A stretch of DNA of 64,000 nt, taken from Sinorhizobium fredii USDA 257 (GTDB lineage: Bacteria; Pseudomonadota; Alphaproteobacteria; Rhizobiales; Rhizobiaceae). How positions within the stretch are numbered: the first letter of the stretch is position 1; each line of letters opens with the position of its first letter. The DNA lies in assembly GCF_000265205.3 (NCBI RefSeq), contig NC_018000.1, forward strand, positions 5,267,001 through 5,331,000. The letters are read 5' to 3'. A program made the translations under genes and the position numbers. The notes below the pieces were generated by a model. That model saw only the letters and a program-made list of their open reading frames with translations, did not search any database and was not told the DNA's origin. This document shows, piece after piece, positions 34,948 through 44,055 of the stretch.

Positions 34948-35988
34948 TCAAAGATCCTGAGAGAGGACGGACATTTTCGGCTGAAGCTCGGAACGGCCGC
35001 CCCGGCGCACTGGCCTTTGCTTCGGAATCATCCTCTCGAACCAGGCAATGGTGTGCGTCAGCCCCTCCTGCAGCGGAACCTTCGGCTCCCAGCCGAGAAG
35101 TGATTTTGCCCGGGAGATATCGGGCCGGCGGCGCTGCGGATCATCGGGCGGCAAGGGCGCGTAGGCGATCGTCGACGCCGTCCTGACTTTGGAAAGCACG
35201 AGTTCGGCCAGTTCGATGACGGTAAACTCGCCCGGATTGCCGAGGTTCACCGGTACACCTGGATTCGGATCGCGATTCATCAACTTAACCAATCCTTCGA
35301 CGAGATCGGACACAAAACAGAAGGACCGCGTCTGCTCGCCGCTGCCATAAACCGTCAGCGGCTCGTTGTTCAGTGCCTGAACGATGAAGTTCGACACGAT
35401 CCGCCCGTCGTTCGGACGCATGTGCGGGCCGTAGGTGTTGAAGATGCGCGCCACTTTTGCGTCGACGCTGCCGGCGCGCAGGCTGTCGAAGCACAGCGTC
35501 TCGGCCGCCCGCTTGCCTTCGTCGTAGCAAGCCCGCGGACCGGTGCAATTGACATGCCCCCAATACTCCTCCTGCTGCGGATGCTCCTGCGGATCGCCGT
35601 AGATCTCGCTCGTCGAGGCCTGGAGGAACCTGGCACCGTGGCGTGCGGCAAGCCGCAGCAGATTTCCGGTTCCGGTCACGCTGGTCATCATCGTATGGAT
35701 CGGGTCGGCCTGGTAGGACGGCGGCGAGGCGGGGCAAGCGAGATTGTAGATCGCGTCGAGCGGCTCATCGCTGGTGATCTCGTCGCAGACATCCTGTTCG
35801 ACCATGGTGAAGTACGGGTTGCGCTGAAGGCCGGCGACATTGGCCGGGGATCCCGTCAGATAGCTGTCGAGGCAGATCACCCGATTGCCGGCAGCAAGCA
35901 GGGCTGAACAAAGGTGGGACCCGACGAAGCCGGCCCCGCCGGCAACGAGGATGACCTTCCCGCGATTTGCTCCGTTTCTCTTTGCCAT
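34948..35988 (-). CDS. UDP-glucuronate decarboxylase-like SDR (UDP-xylose synthase type)
   Basis: Extended SDR of 346 residues. NAD motif GGAGFVGSHL, catalytic STSEIYGDP and the Tyr-Lys pair in CYDEGKRAAE, plus NTYGPHMRPNDGRIVSNF and SGEQTRSFCFVSDLVEG, all typical of UXS, which makes UDP-xylose from UDP-glucuronate. Closely related dehydratases cannot be fully excluded. AGGAGAAC lies before the ATG, and the upstream in-frame extension is not native. It would supply UDP-xylose for the four glycosyltransferases upstream in the operon. Confidence 0.9.
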   Translation of the reverse strand: MAKRNGANRGKVILVAGGAGFVGSHLCSALLAAGNRVICLDSYLTGSPANVAGLQRNPYFTMVEQDVCDEITSDEPLDAIYNLACPASPPSYQADPIHTMMTSVTGTGNLLRLAARHGARFLQASTSEIYGDPQEHPQQEEYWGHVNCTGPRACYDEGKRAAETLCFDSLRAGSVDAKVARIFNTYGPHMRPNDGRIVSNFIVQALNNEPLTVYGSGEQTRSFCFVSDLVEGLVKLMNRDPNPGVPVNLGNPGEFTVIELAELVLSKVRTASTIAYAPLPPDDPQRRRPDISRAKSLLGWEPKVPLQEGLTHTIAWFERMIPKQRPVRRGGRSELQPKMSVLSQDL

Positions 35989-36007
35989 AGGCCGTTCTCC
36001 TTTCGGT

Positions 36008-37126
36008 TTATACCCGAAGCCGCCGCTCGGAATGTCTCGTGGCGAGATCAGTCTTGGGTGCGATGCTTTCGATGGCCTCGACGAAGGTTCCGGCGCGCAC
36101 CGCAGCGCTGTGCGCGTTTGCGACACGCTGATAGGCGTTGTCGGCGATGGCCTTGCACCGACGATCGTCGAAGCTCGTCAGTGCTGCGACGACGTCGTCG
36201 CTGCTGCGCGCGATGATCGCGGCCTGTTCGGGCGGGAAGAAACTGTCGATGCCCTCCCACCAATCGCTGATCAGGGGTGTGCCGCAGGCGGCCGCCTCGA
36301 AGAGCCGCACGCTCGGCGACCAGCCTGCCGCGACCATGTCGGCACGCGTCACGTTCAGCGTGAACCGCTGGCGGCTGTAGAATTCGGCGTGTTCGGCAGG
36401 CGGCAGATGCTCGATGCGCTCCACATTTCCCGGCCAATCGATCTGGGGGGGATAGTTCGGGCCGGCAACGACGAAGCGCATTTCCGGCAATCGCCGCGCC
36501 GGCTCGATCAGCAGGCGCTCGAGCGTCGGTTGCCGGTCGGGGCTGAAGGTTCCGAGATAGCCGAGATCCCATTCTCTCGGCGCACCGGTATTGCGATAGA
36601 TGTCCAGATCGACGGCGCAGTAGAGCGGCATCGGTCGCCTCGCCCCGAACTCGCCGCGAAGCCGATCGAGCATCTGGCCGCCCGAAAAAGAGAAGTAGAG
36701 ATCGAAGAACGGCACCTGCCGCCGAGCCACATATTCCTCGTCGCCGCGCCCGAGCTTTGCGAGCGTCACCGGCGTGTCGATGTCGTAGAAGCACAGCCGC
36801 CTCGGACCGAGATCGACGACCGCGTCGATCACCTCGACACCATCCGGCACGTACGAGCCGATGATCACGGCGTCGGCACGAGCCAGCCTGCCGGCATGCA
36901 GCGTGAGCAGCTCGTCGACGCTCCCATAAAGGACAAGCTCGCAGAAGTCCGGCTCGGTCAGGTCGCGGTGGCGCGCGTACCAGGGCACGTCGCATTCCAG
37001 GAAAGTCACCCGATGGCCGGCCGCGTGGACACCCCGAAGCAGCGCTCGAAACGTCGTCGCATGGCCGTTGCCCCAGGAGGAGGAGAGCGAGAGGCCCAGA
37101 ATGGCGATGTCGAGCGGACGGCTCAT
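36008..37126 (-). CDS. CgeB-like glycosyltransferase
   Basis: A 372-residue GT-B type glycosyltransferase. The N-terminus reads LDIAILGLSLSSSWGNGHAT, and the donor-binding half includes DLGYLGTFSPDRQPTLE, the EHLPPAEHAEFYSRQRFTLNVTR region and SVRLFEAAACGTPLISD, as in the Glyco_trans_1_2/CgeB family. Donor and acceptor are unknown; UDP-xylose from the adjacent gene is a candidate. Its start overlaps the previous gene by 4 bases (ATGA). One of three paralogous CgeB-like genes in a row. Confidence 0.85.
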   Translation of the reverse strand: MSRPLDIAILGLSLSSSWGNGHATTFRALLRGVHAAGHRVTFLECDVPWYARHRDLTEPDFCELVLYGSVDELLTLHAGRLARADAVIIGSYVPDGVEVIDAVVDLGPRRLCFYDIDTPVTLAKLGRGDEEYVARRQVPFFDLYFSFSGGQMLDRLRGEFGARRPMPLYCAVDLDIYRNTGAPREWDLGYLGTFSPDRQPTLERLLIEPARRLPEMRFVVAGPNYPPQIDWPGNVERIEHLPPAEHAEFYSRQRFTLNVTRADMVAAGWSPSVRLFEAAACGTPLISDWWEGIDSFFPPEQAAIIARSSDDVVAALTSFDDRRCKAIADNAYQRVANAHSAAVRAGTFVEAIESIAPKTDLATRHSERRLRV

Positions 37127-38211
37127 TCGGCTGCCTCCACCCGGCGCGGCCGGTCGCGAAGAATACGGTCCACCTCCGCGGCACGATGCGCATAGGTATG
37201 TTCGCCGAGAACCCGTGCGAGCGCTCGCTCGCCGATCTGCTTCGCACGGGCAGGAGTCAGGTCCCGCATCAGCTCCACCACGTCCTGGCCGTCGCGGGCG
37301 ACCAGCACCTCCTCTCCCGGCTTCAGGAAGAGTTCGATGCCTTCCCAGGCGTCGGTGATCAGACAGGCGCCGGCACCTGCCGCCTCGAAGACGCGGGTTG
37401 CCGGCGAAAACCCGTTCTGCGCCATGCTGTCGCGCGAAATATTGAGCACTGCATGCGGCGTCGCGTTGAAGGCGTTGTGATCGGCCGTCGGGACATGGCC
37501 GATATAGGCGACGTTTGCGGGCAGCAGCTTGTCGTGCCAGCCGGCCCCGCCGAGCAAGAATCGCCGGTTGCCGAGTTGGGCCGCGGGCGCAAGGAAGAAG
37601 GCTTCCACCCGCGCCTCGCGATCCGGCAGTCGATTGCCGAGGAAGGCAAGATCGGCAGCAAAGCGCGGATCCGCCGAAACGCGATGATGCGTCTCCGGGT
37701 CGACGGCATTATAGATCGGAACGCATTGGCGGGCGCCAAGCGCGCGATAGGACCTGACGACCGGATCGCCGCCGCCATAGGTCAACACGAAATCGAGCGA
37801 AGGCAGTGCGCGCCGCAGCGGATGATCGGGGGAGGCTCGGAGCTCCTGAAGCGTGGCGGGCGCGTCGACATCCCAGAAGATTTTGAGCGCGCTTGGGCGT
37901 GCCGCCGACATCACTTCTTCAAGCAGCAGATCGTCCTCGAAACCGACACCGCTCGCCTTGATGACGATGTCGGCCTCGGCCGCCCATGCTGCGGTCCGCT
38001 TCAGCGCCGCAATCGTGCCCTCGTAGACGACCACCTTGCACCAGTCCGGCGGATCGATGTCGCGGTGCATCTGCCGATCATAGACGTCCGGTTCATAGAA
38101 AGTGATTTCATAGTTCCGCGCGGCCAGCGCCCGCAGCAGGCCGCGGTAATAGGTGGCCGCACCGTTCCAATAGGCCGAAACGAGGCTCGATCCATAAAAG
38201 GCAATTCTCAT
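37123..38211 (-). CDS. CgeB-like glycosyltransferase
   Basis: A 362-residue paralogue of its neighbours. It starts MRIAFYGSSLVSAYWNGAAT; the C-terminal half has DLAFLGNRLPDREARVE, YIGHVPTADHNAFN, LNISRDSMAQNGFSPATRVFEAAGAGACLITD and then EGIELFLKPGEEV. This is the CgeB/Glyco_trans_1_2 signature with an acidic residue in the FEAAGAG motif. ATGA overlaps on both sides. Substrates unknown. Confidence 0.85.
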   Translation of the reverse strand: MRIAFYGSSLVSAYWNGAATYYRGLLRALAARNYEITFYEPDVYDRQMHRDIDPPDWCKVVVYEGTIAALKRTAAWAAEADIVIKASGVGFEDDLLLEEVMSAARPSALKIFWDVDAPATLQELRASPDHPLRRALPSLDFVLTYGGGDPVVRSYRALGARQCVPIYNAVDPETHHRVSADPRFAADLAFLGNRLPDREARVEAFFLAPAAQLGNRRFLLGGAGWHDKLLPANVAYIGHVPTADHNAFNATPHAVLNISRDSMAQNGFSPATRVFEAAGAGACLITDAWEGIELFLKPGEEVLVARDGQDVVELMRDLTPARAKQIGERALARVLGEHTYAHRAAEVDRILRDRPRRVEAAE

Positions 38212-39341
38212 AACGCGGCCTCCTTCGTCGTGACGCCGTCACTCGCTGCGCTTTTCGGTCTATAGGAAGCGACTATGTGGAGAAGTTCGTCGACGCGATG
38301 CGCACAGGTGTGGCGTTTCCGGATCGTTTCCAGTCCGCTCGCCGTCAGTTCCTCAGCGAAAGCCGGTTCGGAGAGCACCTGGCACAGCAGGCGCGTCATC
38401 TCTTCTCCGCTTTGAGCGAACAAGAAGTCTCTGCCGGCGCGGAAAAGCCCCTCGGCATCGTTCCAGGGCGCCGAGATTAGCGGAATGCCGCAGGCAAGCG
38501 CCTCGAAAACGCGGATGGTCGGTATGCCGGGCAGCGCCTCCACATAGGGTCGCCGCGGAATGTGCACCGTCGCCCGGTGCTCGGCGAAAATGCGGGGGAC
38601 CTCGGCGTTGGCGACCCAGCCGCCATAGGCGATTCCCGCCGCCCGCAGCGCCTTCAGTGCGGCGCCTGGATACCTGACGCCCCGCACTCTCGTCCTCAGC
38701 TTCAGTCGTCGCGCCGGCTCGACGAGGAAGGAGGCGATCTCCGCGCTGCGCTCGTCGTCACCCCAATTGCCGATCCAGACGAGATCGCCAGTCTTCTCGA
38801 CCTCCGGCATCGGGCGAAACAACGAGGTGTCGGCGGCCTCATGCCAGGTGAAGACATGCCTGCCCCAGCCGGCGCTGAGATAGCGCTCGCGCAGCGGCTC
38901 GCCGAAAGCCAGGACGAAATCGTAGTCGGTAAAATCAAGCCGGGCAATCTCGCGCCGCTGAGTGACGGCCCGATGATGCGTGTCGTGAAAAGCGAGCGTG
39001 AAACGGCCGCCATCGCGACGGATGCGTCCGAGCCGGGCGATCAAGGCCGGCTCGGTCCACTCGTGCACAACAACGACATCGGCCTCCCCGATCGCTGCCT
39101 CGTGATCGAAGTTCGCGTCGTAGCTCTCGGCGCGCAATTCGGGAAAGTGCTTGCCGAAGGCAGCGATCGGCCCGACGCCCTGGTCTGCGATCAGGTTCAG
39201 GCGGCTCCAGGAGTTGCTCGGCTCGAGAGCCGTCGCCTCGTGCCCGCGGCTGAGGAGTTCGCGCATGACGCCGCGCAGGAAATGCGCATTGCCATGGTTC
39301 CAGTCGGAGACGAGGGATTGGGTGTAGAAGAGGAACCGCAT
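38208..39341 (-). CDS. CgeB-like glycosyltransferase
   Basis: A 377-residue GT-B protein. It starts MRFLFYTQSLVSDWNHGNAH; the C-terminal half has DLVWIGNWGDDERSAEI, YGGWVANAEVPRIFAEHRATVHIPRR and TIRVFEALACGIPLISAPW. An acidic Asn/His-rich N-terminal part (HEWTEPALIARLG, AFHDTHHRAVT) differs from the two paralogues, so its acceptor probably differs. It overlaps the next gene by 4 bases and starts 3 bases after the stop of the GT4 gene. Confidence 0.85.
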   Translation of the reverse strand: MRFLFYTQSLVSDWNHGNAHFLRGVMRELLSRGHEATALEPSNSWSRLNLIADQGVGPIAAFGKHFPELRAESYDANFDHEAAIGEADVVVVHEWTEPALIARLGRIRRDGGRFTLAFHDTHHRAVTQRREIARLDFTDYDFVLAFGEPLRERYLSAGWGRHVFTWHEAADTSLFRPMPEVEKTGDLVWIGNWGDDERSAEIASFLVEPARRLKLRTRVRGVRYPGAALKALRAAGIAYGGWVANAEVPRIFAEHRATVHIPRRPYVEALPGIPTIRVFEALACGIPLISAPWNDAEGLFRAGRDFLFAQSGEEMTRLLCQVLSEPAFAEELTASGLETIRKRHTCAHRVDELLHIVASYRPKSAASDGVTTKEAAL

Positions 39342-39344
39342 CGC

Positions 39345-40493
39345 TCACTCCGCTGCCGTCAATCGGATGGACCTGAGCATCGCCTGTCCATAGGCTTCGA
39401 GCATCCGCTCGCGCTGGGCCTCCAGCGTGAAGGATCGCGCTCGCGATCGGGCTTCCCGGCCAAGTTCTGCCCTGAGCCGAGCATCCTGTGCCAAATCGTT
39501 GACCGCGCTCGCCAGCGCCTTGGCATCGCCCGGATCGAAGAACTGCGCGGCACCGTCCCAGAGCTCCCGGTAGGTGTCGATATCGGCGAGCGCCAACGCC
39601 GCTCCGGCGCCAGCCGCCTCGAGGGGAGCCAAGCCGAATGGTTCGTAGATCGACGGCGAAACGACGATCGCAGCGCGCGACATCAGCGCCATCGCTCGCT
39701 CGTGGCTGAGCTCGCCCCTGTGATCGGCCTGTTCGATGGCAAGGTGCTGCCCGTTCGGCCCGTCGCAGGCACCCGCCATGAGCACCGGCCAGCGGATCTC
39801 GGCGGCAGCCCTGTCCAGCACAGCGCCGTTCTTGCCCTCGTCCCACCAGCGACCCGCCGCAAAGACGAAGTTCGCCTTAGGGATCGTCAAGGCGTGATTG
39901 CGGCTGGCGTTGTAGACGACGGCAAGATTGTCGATCGGTCCATAGCAGCGCTCAAGCGCCGCCGCGTGGCTTCGACTTGGCGCCAGAACCACATCCGCAC
40001 GGTCGAAGCCAAGCCGGTTGCGCCGCTTCTGCCAGAGCCACATCTCCGGCAGGCGGCCGTCCCGCACGGCCCCGAACCAGGTGACGACGCAGGAGTGAGA
40101 GACGGTGACGACGGGCACCTGCGAGGCAAAGCCGGCCGCCTGAGACGGCATGTTCAGATGCACGAGATCGACCGAATGCCTGAGCGACAATTCGCCCAGG
40201 CCAGCCGAGACGGCCTCCAGCGCGCTTTCGTCGTCTGCCATCCAATCCAGCGGCGCGGCAAGCCATTCGAGCAGGCCAACATGGGAAGCTTCGCGGCGTT
40301 GTGCCTCGGACGGCGCGGGACCGAAGCCCACGAAGACTGTTTCGATGCCCGGCTCGCAGAGGGCTTCGGCAAGATCCATCGCATAGCGCCAGACACCGCC
40401 GACCGCATCGACGCTCATCAGGATGCGCCGCGGCAGCCGCACCGGGCCGCCATGAGCGGAAGGCCGCGCGGCGGACATGGCACGGGCGGTCAT
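39345..40493 (-). CDS. GT4-type glycosyltransferase
   Basis: A 382-residue retaining glycosyltransferase. N-terminal acceptor domain (ILMSVDAVGGVWRYAMDLAEAL, DLVHLNMPSQAAGF), then ADVVLAPSRSHAAAL, FVFAAGRWWDEGKN and the donor-binding ExxxxxxxE motif in IYEPFGLAPLEAA. GT4 enzymes include MshA, which joins GlcNAc to inositol-phosphate; with a myo-inositol-phosphate synthase in the same cluster that parallel is tempting (inference). The ATG at 40493 overlaps the stop of the upstream SDR gene (ATGA). Confidence 0.87.
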   Translation of the reverse strand: MTARAMSAARPSAHGGPVRLPRRILMSVDAVGGVWRYAMDLAEALCEPGIETVFVGFGPAPSEAQRREASHVGLLEWLAAPLDWMADDESALEAVSAGLGELSLRHSVDLVHLNMPSQAAGFASQVPVVTVSHSCVVTWFGAVRDGRLPEMWLWQKRRNRLGFDRADVVLAPSRSHAAALERCYGPIDNLAVVYNASRNHALTIPKANFVFAAGRWWDEGKNGAVLDRAAAEIRWPVLMAGACDGPNGQHLAIEQADHRGELSHERAMALMSRAAIVVSPSIYEPFGLAPLEAAGAGAALALADIDTYRELWDGAAQFFDPGDAKALASAVNDLAQDARLRAELGREARSRARSFTLEAQRERMLEAYGQAMLRSIRLTAAE

Positions 40494-41617
40494 GCGGTGA
40501 TCCTCCGCGGCCGGCGCTGAAACTGGGCCTTGTTGACCCCGGCCCAATCCTGCAGAAGCCACGCATGCAGGTCGCGCAATCCGGCACGCCAATCGGTGTG
40601 GGGTCTCCAGCCGAGAGCATCCGCAAGTGCACGCGTGTCGGCGACGAAATACAGCTGGTCTCCGGCGCGCCAGTCGCCCTTCACCGTCCTCAGCCGGCGT
40701 GCCGTCACGCGCTCGATCTCGTCCAGGACCTCGGCGAGGCTAACCGCATTGCCGGGACCGCCTCCAAGATTGAAGGCGCGTCCCGAAAGGCGGTCGATCG
40801 ACGCCAGTAGGGCCCTGTAGGCGGCCACCGCGTCACTGACATGGAGGATGTCACGGACCTGCTTGCCGTCGCCGTAGACGGAGATCGGCTCATTCGCGAG
40901 CGCGCGAATGAGGAAATGTGCGACCCATCCCTGATCCTCCGTGCCGAACTGCCGCGGACCATAGACGCAGCTCATCCTGAGCACCGCTGTCGGCAGCCCG
41001 AAGGATTTGGCATAGTCGAGCACGTACTGATCCGCGACGCCTTTCGAGCAGCCATAGGGGGTGCAGAAATCCAGGGGCTGCGCCTCTCCGACGCCATATC
41101 TGCGCGTGACGGCATCGGCCGGCAGGTAGCGATCGCCGGCCTCATCCATCTCCAGACCCGTCAGCGCGCCATAGACCTTGTTGGTGCTGGCGAAGATCAC
41201 CGGTGCGCGGCGTCCGGCGCGGCGCACCGCCTCAAGGACGTTGAGCGTACCGCGCGCGTTTGTATCGAAATCGTCGATCGGCTGCAGGAGGCTGGTCGTC
41301 ACTGCCGTCTGCGCTGCAAAATGGAAGATCGCCTTTGCCTCCTTGAAAACCGGCTCGATGGCGGCGAGATCGCGGATGTCGGCAATTTCGGCGTGGACGG
41401 CACTGCCGTGATTTTCGATCAGCCACTGAAGGTTCCGCTCGACGCCCGGACGGCTCAGATTGTCGAGGACGATCACCTTCTCACCGTCGCGCAGGAAGCT
41501 GTCGGCGACGTTGCAGCCGAGAAAGCCGCTGCCGCCCACGACGAGAACTGCCGCCGTTTTTCCGGAAAGGGCCGGCGCTGGCACGCCGCCGCCCTTTTCA
41601 ATTGTCCCGGCGCTCAT
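40490..41617 (-). CDS. NAD-dependent epimerase/dehydratase, CDP-paratose 2-epimerase-like
   Basis: Extended SDR of 375 residues. NAD motif GGSGFLGCNVAD, catalytic STNKVYG and YGCSK (Tyr-Lys), and the phrase MSCVYGPRQFGTEDQGWVAHF, which is characteristic of the CDP-tyvelose/CDP-paratose 2-epimerase group. It acts on an NDP-sugar, though the exact sugar is unknown. A long open frame continues upstream into the next gene, but the start MSAGTIEK at 41617, overlapping the neighbour's stop, is clearly correct. Confidence 0.87.
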   Translation of the reverse strand: MSAGTIEKGGGVPAPALSGKTAAVLVVGGSGFLGCNVADSFLRDGEKVIVLDNLSRPGVERNLQWLIENHGSAVHAEIADIRDLAAIEPVFKEAKAIFHFAAQTAVTTSLLQPIDDFDTNARGTLNVLEAVRRAGRRAPVIFASTNKVYGALTGLEMDEAGDRYLPADAVTRRYGVGEAQPLDFCTPYGCSKGVADQYVLDYAKSFGLPTAVLRMSCVYGPRQFGTEDQGWVAHFLIRALANEPISVYGDGKQVRDILHVSDAVAAYRALLASIDRLSGRAFNLGGGPGNAVSLAEVLDEIERVTARRLRTVKGDWRAGDQLYFVADTRALADALGWRPHTDWRAGLRDLHAWLLQDWAGVNKAQFQRRPRRITA

Positions 41618-42720
41618 CGAACGAGCCCCCGCGCTTCCAGATGCCGCTTCATTTCTGCGCCGCGGTCGATCGCGCCGACGCTCATGACCCAATGCGCGAA
41701 TTCCGCAAGCGAATCTTCGAGCCTGTGTGCCGGCTGGAACCCGAGCAGGTCGCGAGCCTTGGAGATGTCGGCGAAGCAATTCCGGATATCGCCGGAGCGA
41801 GCCTTGTTCATGATCTCCGGCTCGAGATTCGGCACACCCATGGCCTCCGCCAGCAGGCAAGCGACGTCTGCAATGGCGTAGGCGTTGCCGCTGCCCACAT
41901 TGATGACGTGCCCCGCCGCCTGCGGTTGCTCGAGCACCAGCCGAAAGGCGCGCGCCACGTCGCGGACATGGACGAAATCGCGACGCTGCCTGCCGTCCTC
42001 GAACACCATCGGCGGTTGGCCGTTGGCAAGGCGGGATGCGAAATTGGCGAGCACGCCGGTATAGGGGTTGGAAAGCGCCTGTCCGGCGCCGAACACGTTG
42101 AAGAGACGGAGCGCTACGGCTTGCCTGCCATAGGCTTCGCCGAAGATCAGCACCTGGCGCTCCTGAGCGTATTTCGTCAGCGCGTAGATGGAAGCGAGGT
42201 CGACCGGCTTGTGCTCGTCCGTGGCAACGGGCCTGAGGCGCTCTCCGTTCGGTCCGAGCGGGTCCCATGCGCCGGGTCGGATATCGGCAGGCGAGCGTCT
42301 GGCATGCGGCATACGCTCTCCCGCGGTGGTCTCGTAAAGACCTTCGCCATAGACACTCATCGACGATGCGACGACGATGCGGCGGATCGGGCTCTCGATC
42401 ATCGCCTCGAGCAGCACGGCCGTCCCAAGATCGTTGACACCCACATATCGGGCGATCTCGTACATCGACTGGCCGACCCCGACCTCTGCGGCGAGATGGA
42501 CGACACAATCGATCCCCGTCAGCGCATCTCTCACAGCATCCGCATCGCGAATGTCGGTCCGTCGCATTTCCACGTCCGGCGCCAGCCTGATCTGCGCGTC
42601 TGCATGGACCTGCTCGTTGAGCGCGTCCAACACGCGCAGCTCGTAATTCCCTGAGAGAAGTTCGTCGACCACATGCCGGCCAATGAACCCGCAGCCGCCG
42701 GTGACAAGTACCTTTGTCAT
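41614..42720 (-). CDS. NAD-dependent epimerase/dehydratase (UDP-glucose 4-epimerase-like)
   Basis: Extended SDR of 368 residues and first gene of the eight-gene minus-strand operon. NAD motif TGGCGFIGRHVVDELL, SSMSVYGEGLYE, catalytic YALTK, LRLFNVFGAGQALSNPYTG and DFVHVRDVARAF. It is in the broad UDP-sugar 4-epimerase/NDP-sugar dehydratase group. A longer-than-usual insert (about residues 130-165, RMPHARRSPADIRPGAWDP) is noteworthy. CAGGAGCGG precedes the ATG. The promoter should lie in the 340-base gap upstream. Confidence 0.87.
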   Translation of the reverse strand: MTKVLVTGGCGFIGRHVVDELLSGNYELRVLDALNEQVHADAQIRLAPDVEMRRTDIRDADAVRDALTGIDCVVHLAAEVGVGQSMYEIARYVGVNDLGTAVLLEAMIESPIRRIVVASSMSVYGEGLYETTAGERMPHARRSPADIRPGAWDPLGPNGERLRPVATDEHKPVDLASIYALTKYAQERQVLIFGEAYGRQAVALRLFNVFGAGQALSNPYTGVLANFASRLANGQPPMVFEDGRQRRDFVHVRDVARAFRLVLEQPQAAGHVINVGSGNAYAIADVACLLAEAMGVPNLEPEIMNKARSGDIRNCFADISKARDLLGFQPAHRLEDSLAEFAHWVMSVGAIDRGAEMKRHLEARGLVR

Positions 42721-43062
42721 AACCGCTCCTGACGATGACCAATCAGAGATAGAGACAAAGCTCCAACAAACGTCTGCAACAAAGGTTCCTTCATCTATGA
42801 CTTCTTCTTTGAACATGTACGTAGCTGATGATTGAACCGGTGAATGCCGCGCACGCCCAAGCTACAAACCTCGCTCTCCGCATGAGGTTCCCTAAACGCC
42901 CGAGATCGGCAGGAACAAAAGCCCCAAGCATGAAGTTAAGTGCCGAGGCGGCCGAGCGTTTTCCCGGCCGACGGCGAGGGTATGTGGGGATCTCTTTCAT
43001 TTCGACATCCCGACGTCGCGCCGAGCCGCCGGGCATGCTCCATGTCAACAACGGAGGCAGGT
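42721..43062. promoter_or_regulatory. Divergent promoter region of the glycan cluster
   Basis: About 340 bases between the divergent SDR operon and the MDR/Gfo operon. It is A/T-richer near 42740-42840, where promoters are likely. A 69-codon minus-strand frame (42791-43000, starting MKEIPTYPRR) has a hydrophobic end but no good support, so it is not called as a gene. No clear inverted repeat was seen. Confidence 0.4.
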
Positions 43063-44055
43063 ATGAACATCAGGGCGCAGCCGAGGACTGACACCATGTC
43101 TGCGGCAATCGTCACCGGGCCGGGCGTTTTTCGCATCGACACATTGCCGCTGCCGGAGCCCGGCCCCGGGCAGGTCCGGATCAAGCTGCAAGGCTGTGGC
43201 GTCTGTGCATCCAATCTCGTACCTTGGGCGGGGCCGGAATGGATGCAGTTTCCGACCGAACCCGGCGCACTTGGTCACGAGGGCTGGGGAGTGATCGATG
43301 CGGTCGGCGAGGATGTGCATGGTTTCGTGGCGGGCGACCGCGTCGCGGCGCTCTCCTTTCACGCCTATGCGACGTACGACATCGCGGATCAGTCCGCGAT
43401 CGCCCCCCTGCCCGCCGCACTCGCGGACCAGCCCTTCCCCGGGGAGCCTCTCGGCTGCGCCTTCAACATCTTCCGGCGCAGCGCCATCAGACCAGGCGAG
43501 ACCGTGGCGATCATCGGCATCGGCTTTCTCGGCATTCTTCTCACGGAGCTCGCAAGCTCTGCTGGAGCGCGCGTCATCGCCATATCGCGCCGACCTTCCT
43601 CGCTTGCTGCGGCGAAGAGCTCCGGTGCGAGCGAAGTGATCGCCATGGATGATCATTGGCAGATCATCGACAAGGTGAAGCAACTGACATCCGGCGAGTT
43701 TTCCGATTGCGTCATCGAAGCGGTCGGCAAGCAGTGGCCTCTGGACCTTGCCGGCGAACTGACCAAAGAGCGGGGCCGGCTCGTCATTGCGGGTTATCAC
43801 CAGGACGGCCCGCGTCAGGTGAACATGCAGCTCTGGAACTGGCGCGGGCTCGACGTGATCAACGCCCATGAGCGCGATCCGGCGATCTACATGCGCGGCA
43901 TCCATGAGGCGATCGAGGCGACGGCCGCCGGGCGCCTGTCGCCGGCAAGACTCTATACGCACCGGTTCCGGCTCGAAGAGCTCGGCGCGGCGCTCAACAT
44001 GACGCGCGATCGTCCCGAAGGCTTCATCAAGGCACTGGTGATCTACGATGAGTGA
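43063..44055 (+). CDS. Zinc-type medium-chain dehydrogenase
   Basis: A 330-residue MDR protein. Catalytic-type Cys in GCGVCASNL, GHEGWG motif, Rossmann motif GIGFLGILLTELA. No four-Cys structural zinc loop is visible. In a glycan cluster with a Gfo/Idh partner it probably oxidises a sugar alcohol or cyclitol hydroxyl (inference). Of several in-frame starts, MNIRAQPRTD is chosen because GGAGG stands 5 bases upstream. It overlaps the next gene by 8 bases. Confidence 0.87.
   Translation: MNIRAQPRTDTMSAAIVTGPGVFRIDTLPLPEPGPGQVRIKLQGCGVCASNLVPWAGPEWMQFPTEPGALGHEGWGVIDAVGEDVHGFVAGDRVAALSFHAYATYDIADQSAIAPLPAALADQPFPGEPLGCAFNIFRRSAIRPGETVAIIGIGFLGILLTELASSAGARVIAISRRPSSLAAAKSSGASEVIAMDDHWQIIDKVKQLTSGEFSDCVIEAVGKQWPLDLAGELTKERGRLVIAGYHQDGPRQVNMQLWNWRGLDVINAHERDPAIYMRGIHEAIEATAAGRLSPARLYTHRFRLEELGAALNMTRDRPEGFIKALVIYDE

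Noticed and set aside
40490..42742. 750-codon minus-strand frame as one protein
   Set aside because: Its second part is the CDP-paratose-epimerase-like gene and its first part is out of frame with the clear upstream SDR gene. ATGA overlap and MSAGTIEK define the true start.
42791..43000. 69-codon minus-strand frame in the divergent gap of the glycan cluster
   Set aside because: Weak ribosome site, no family, and it occupies the only place where the two promoters can be.
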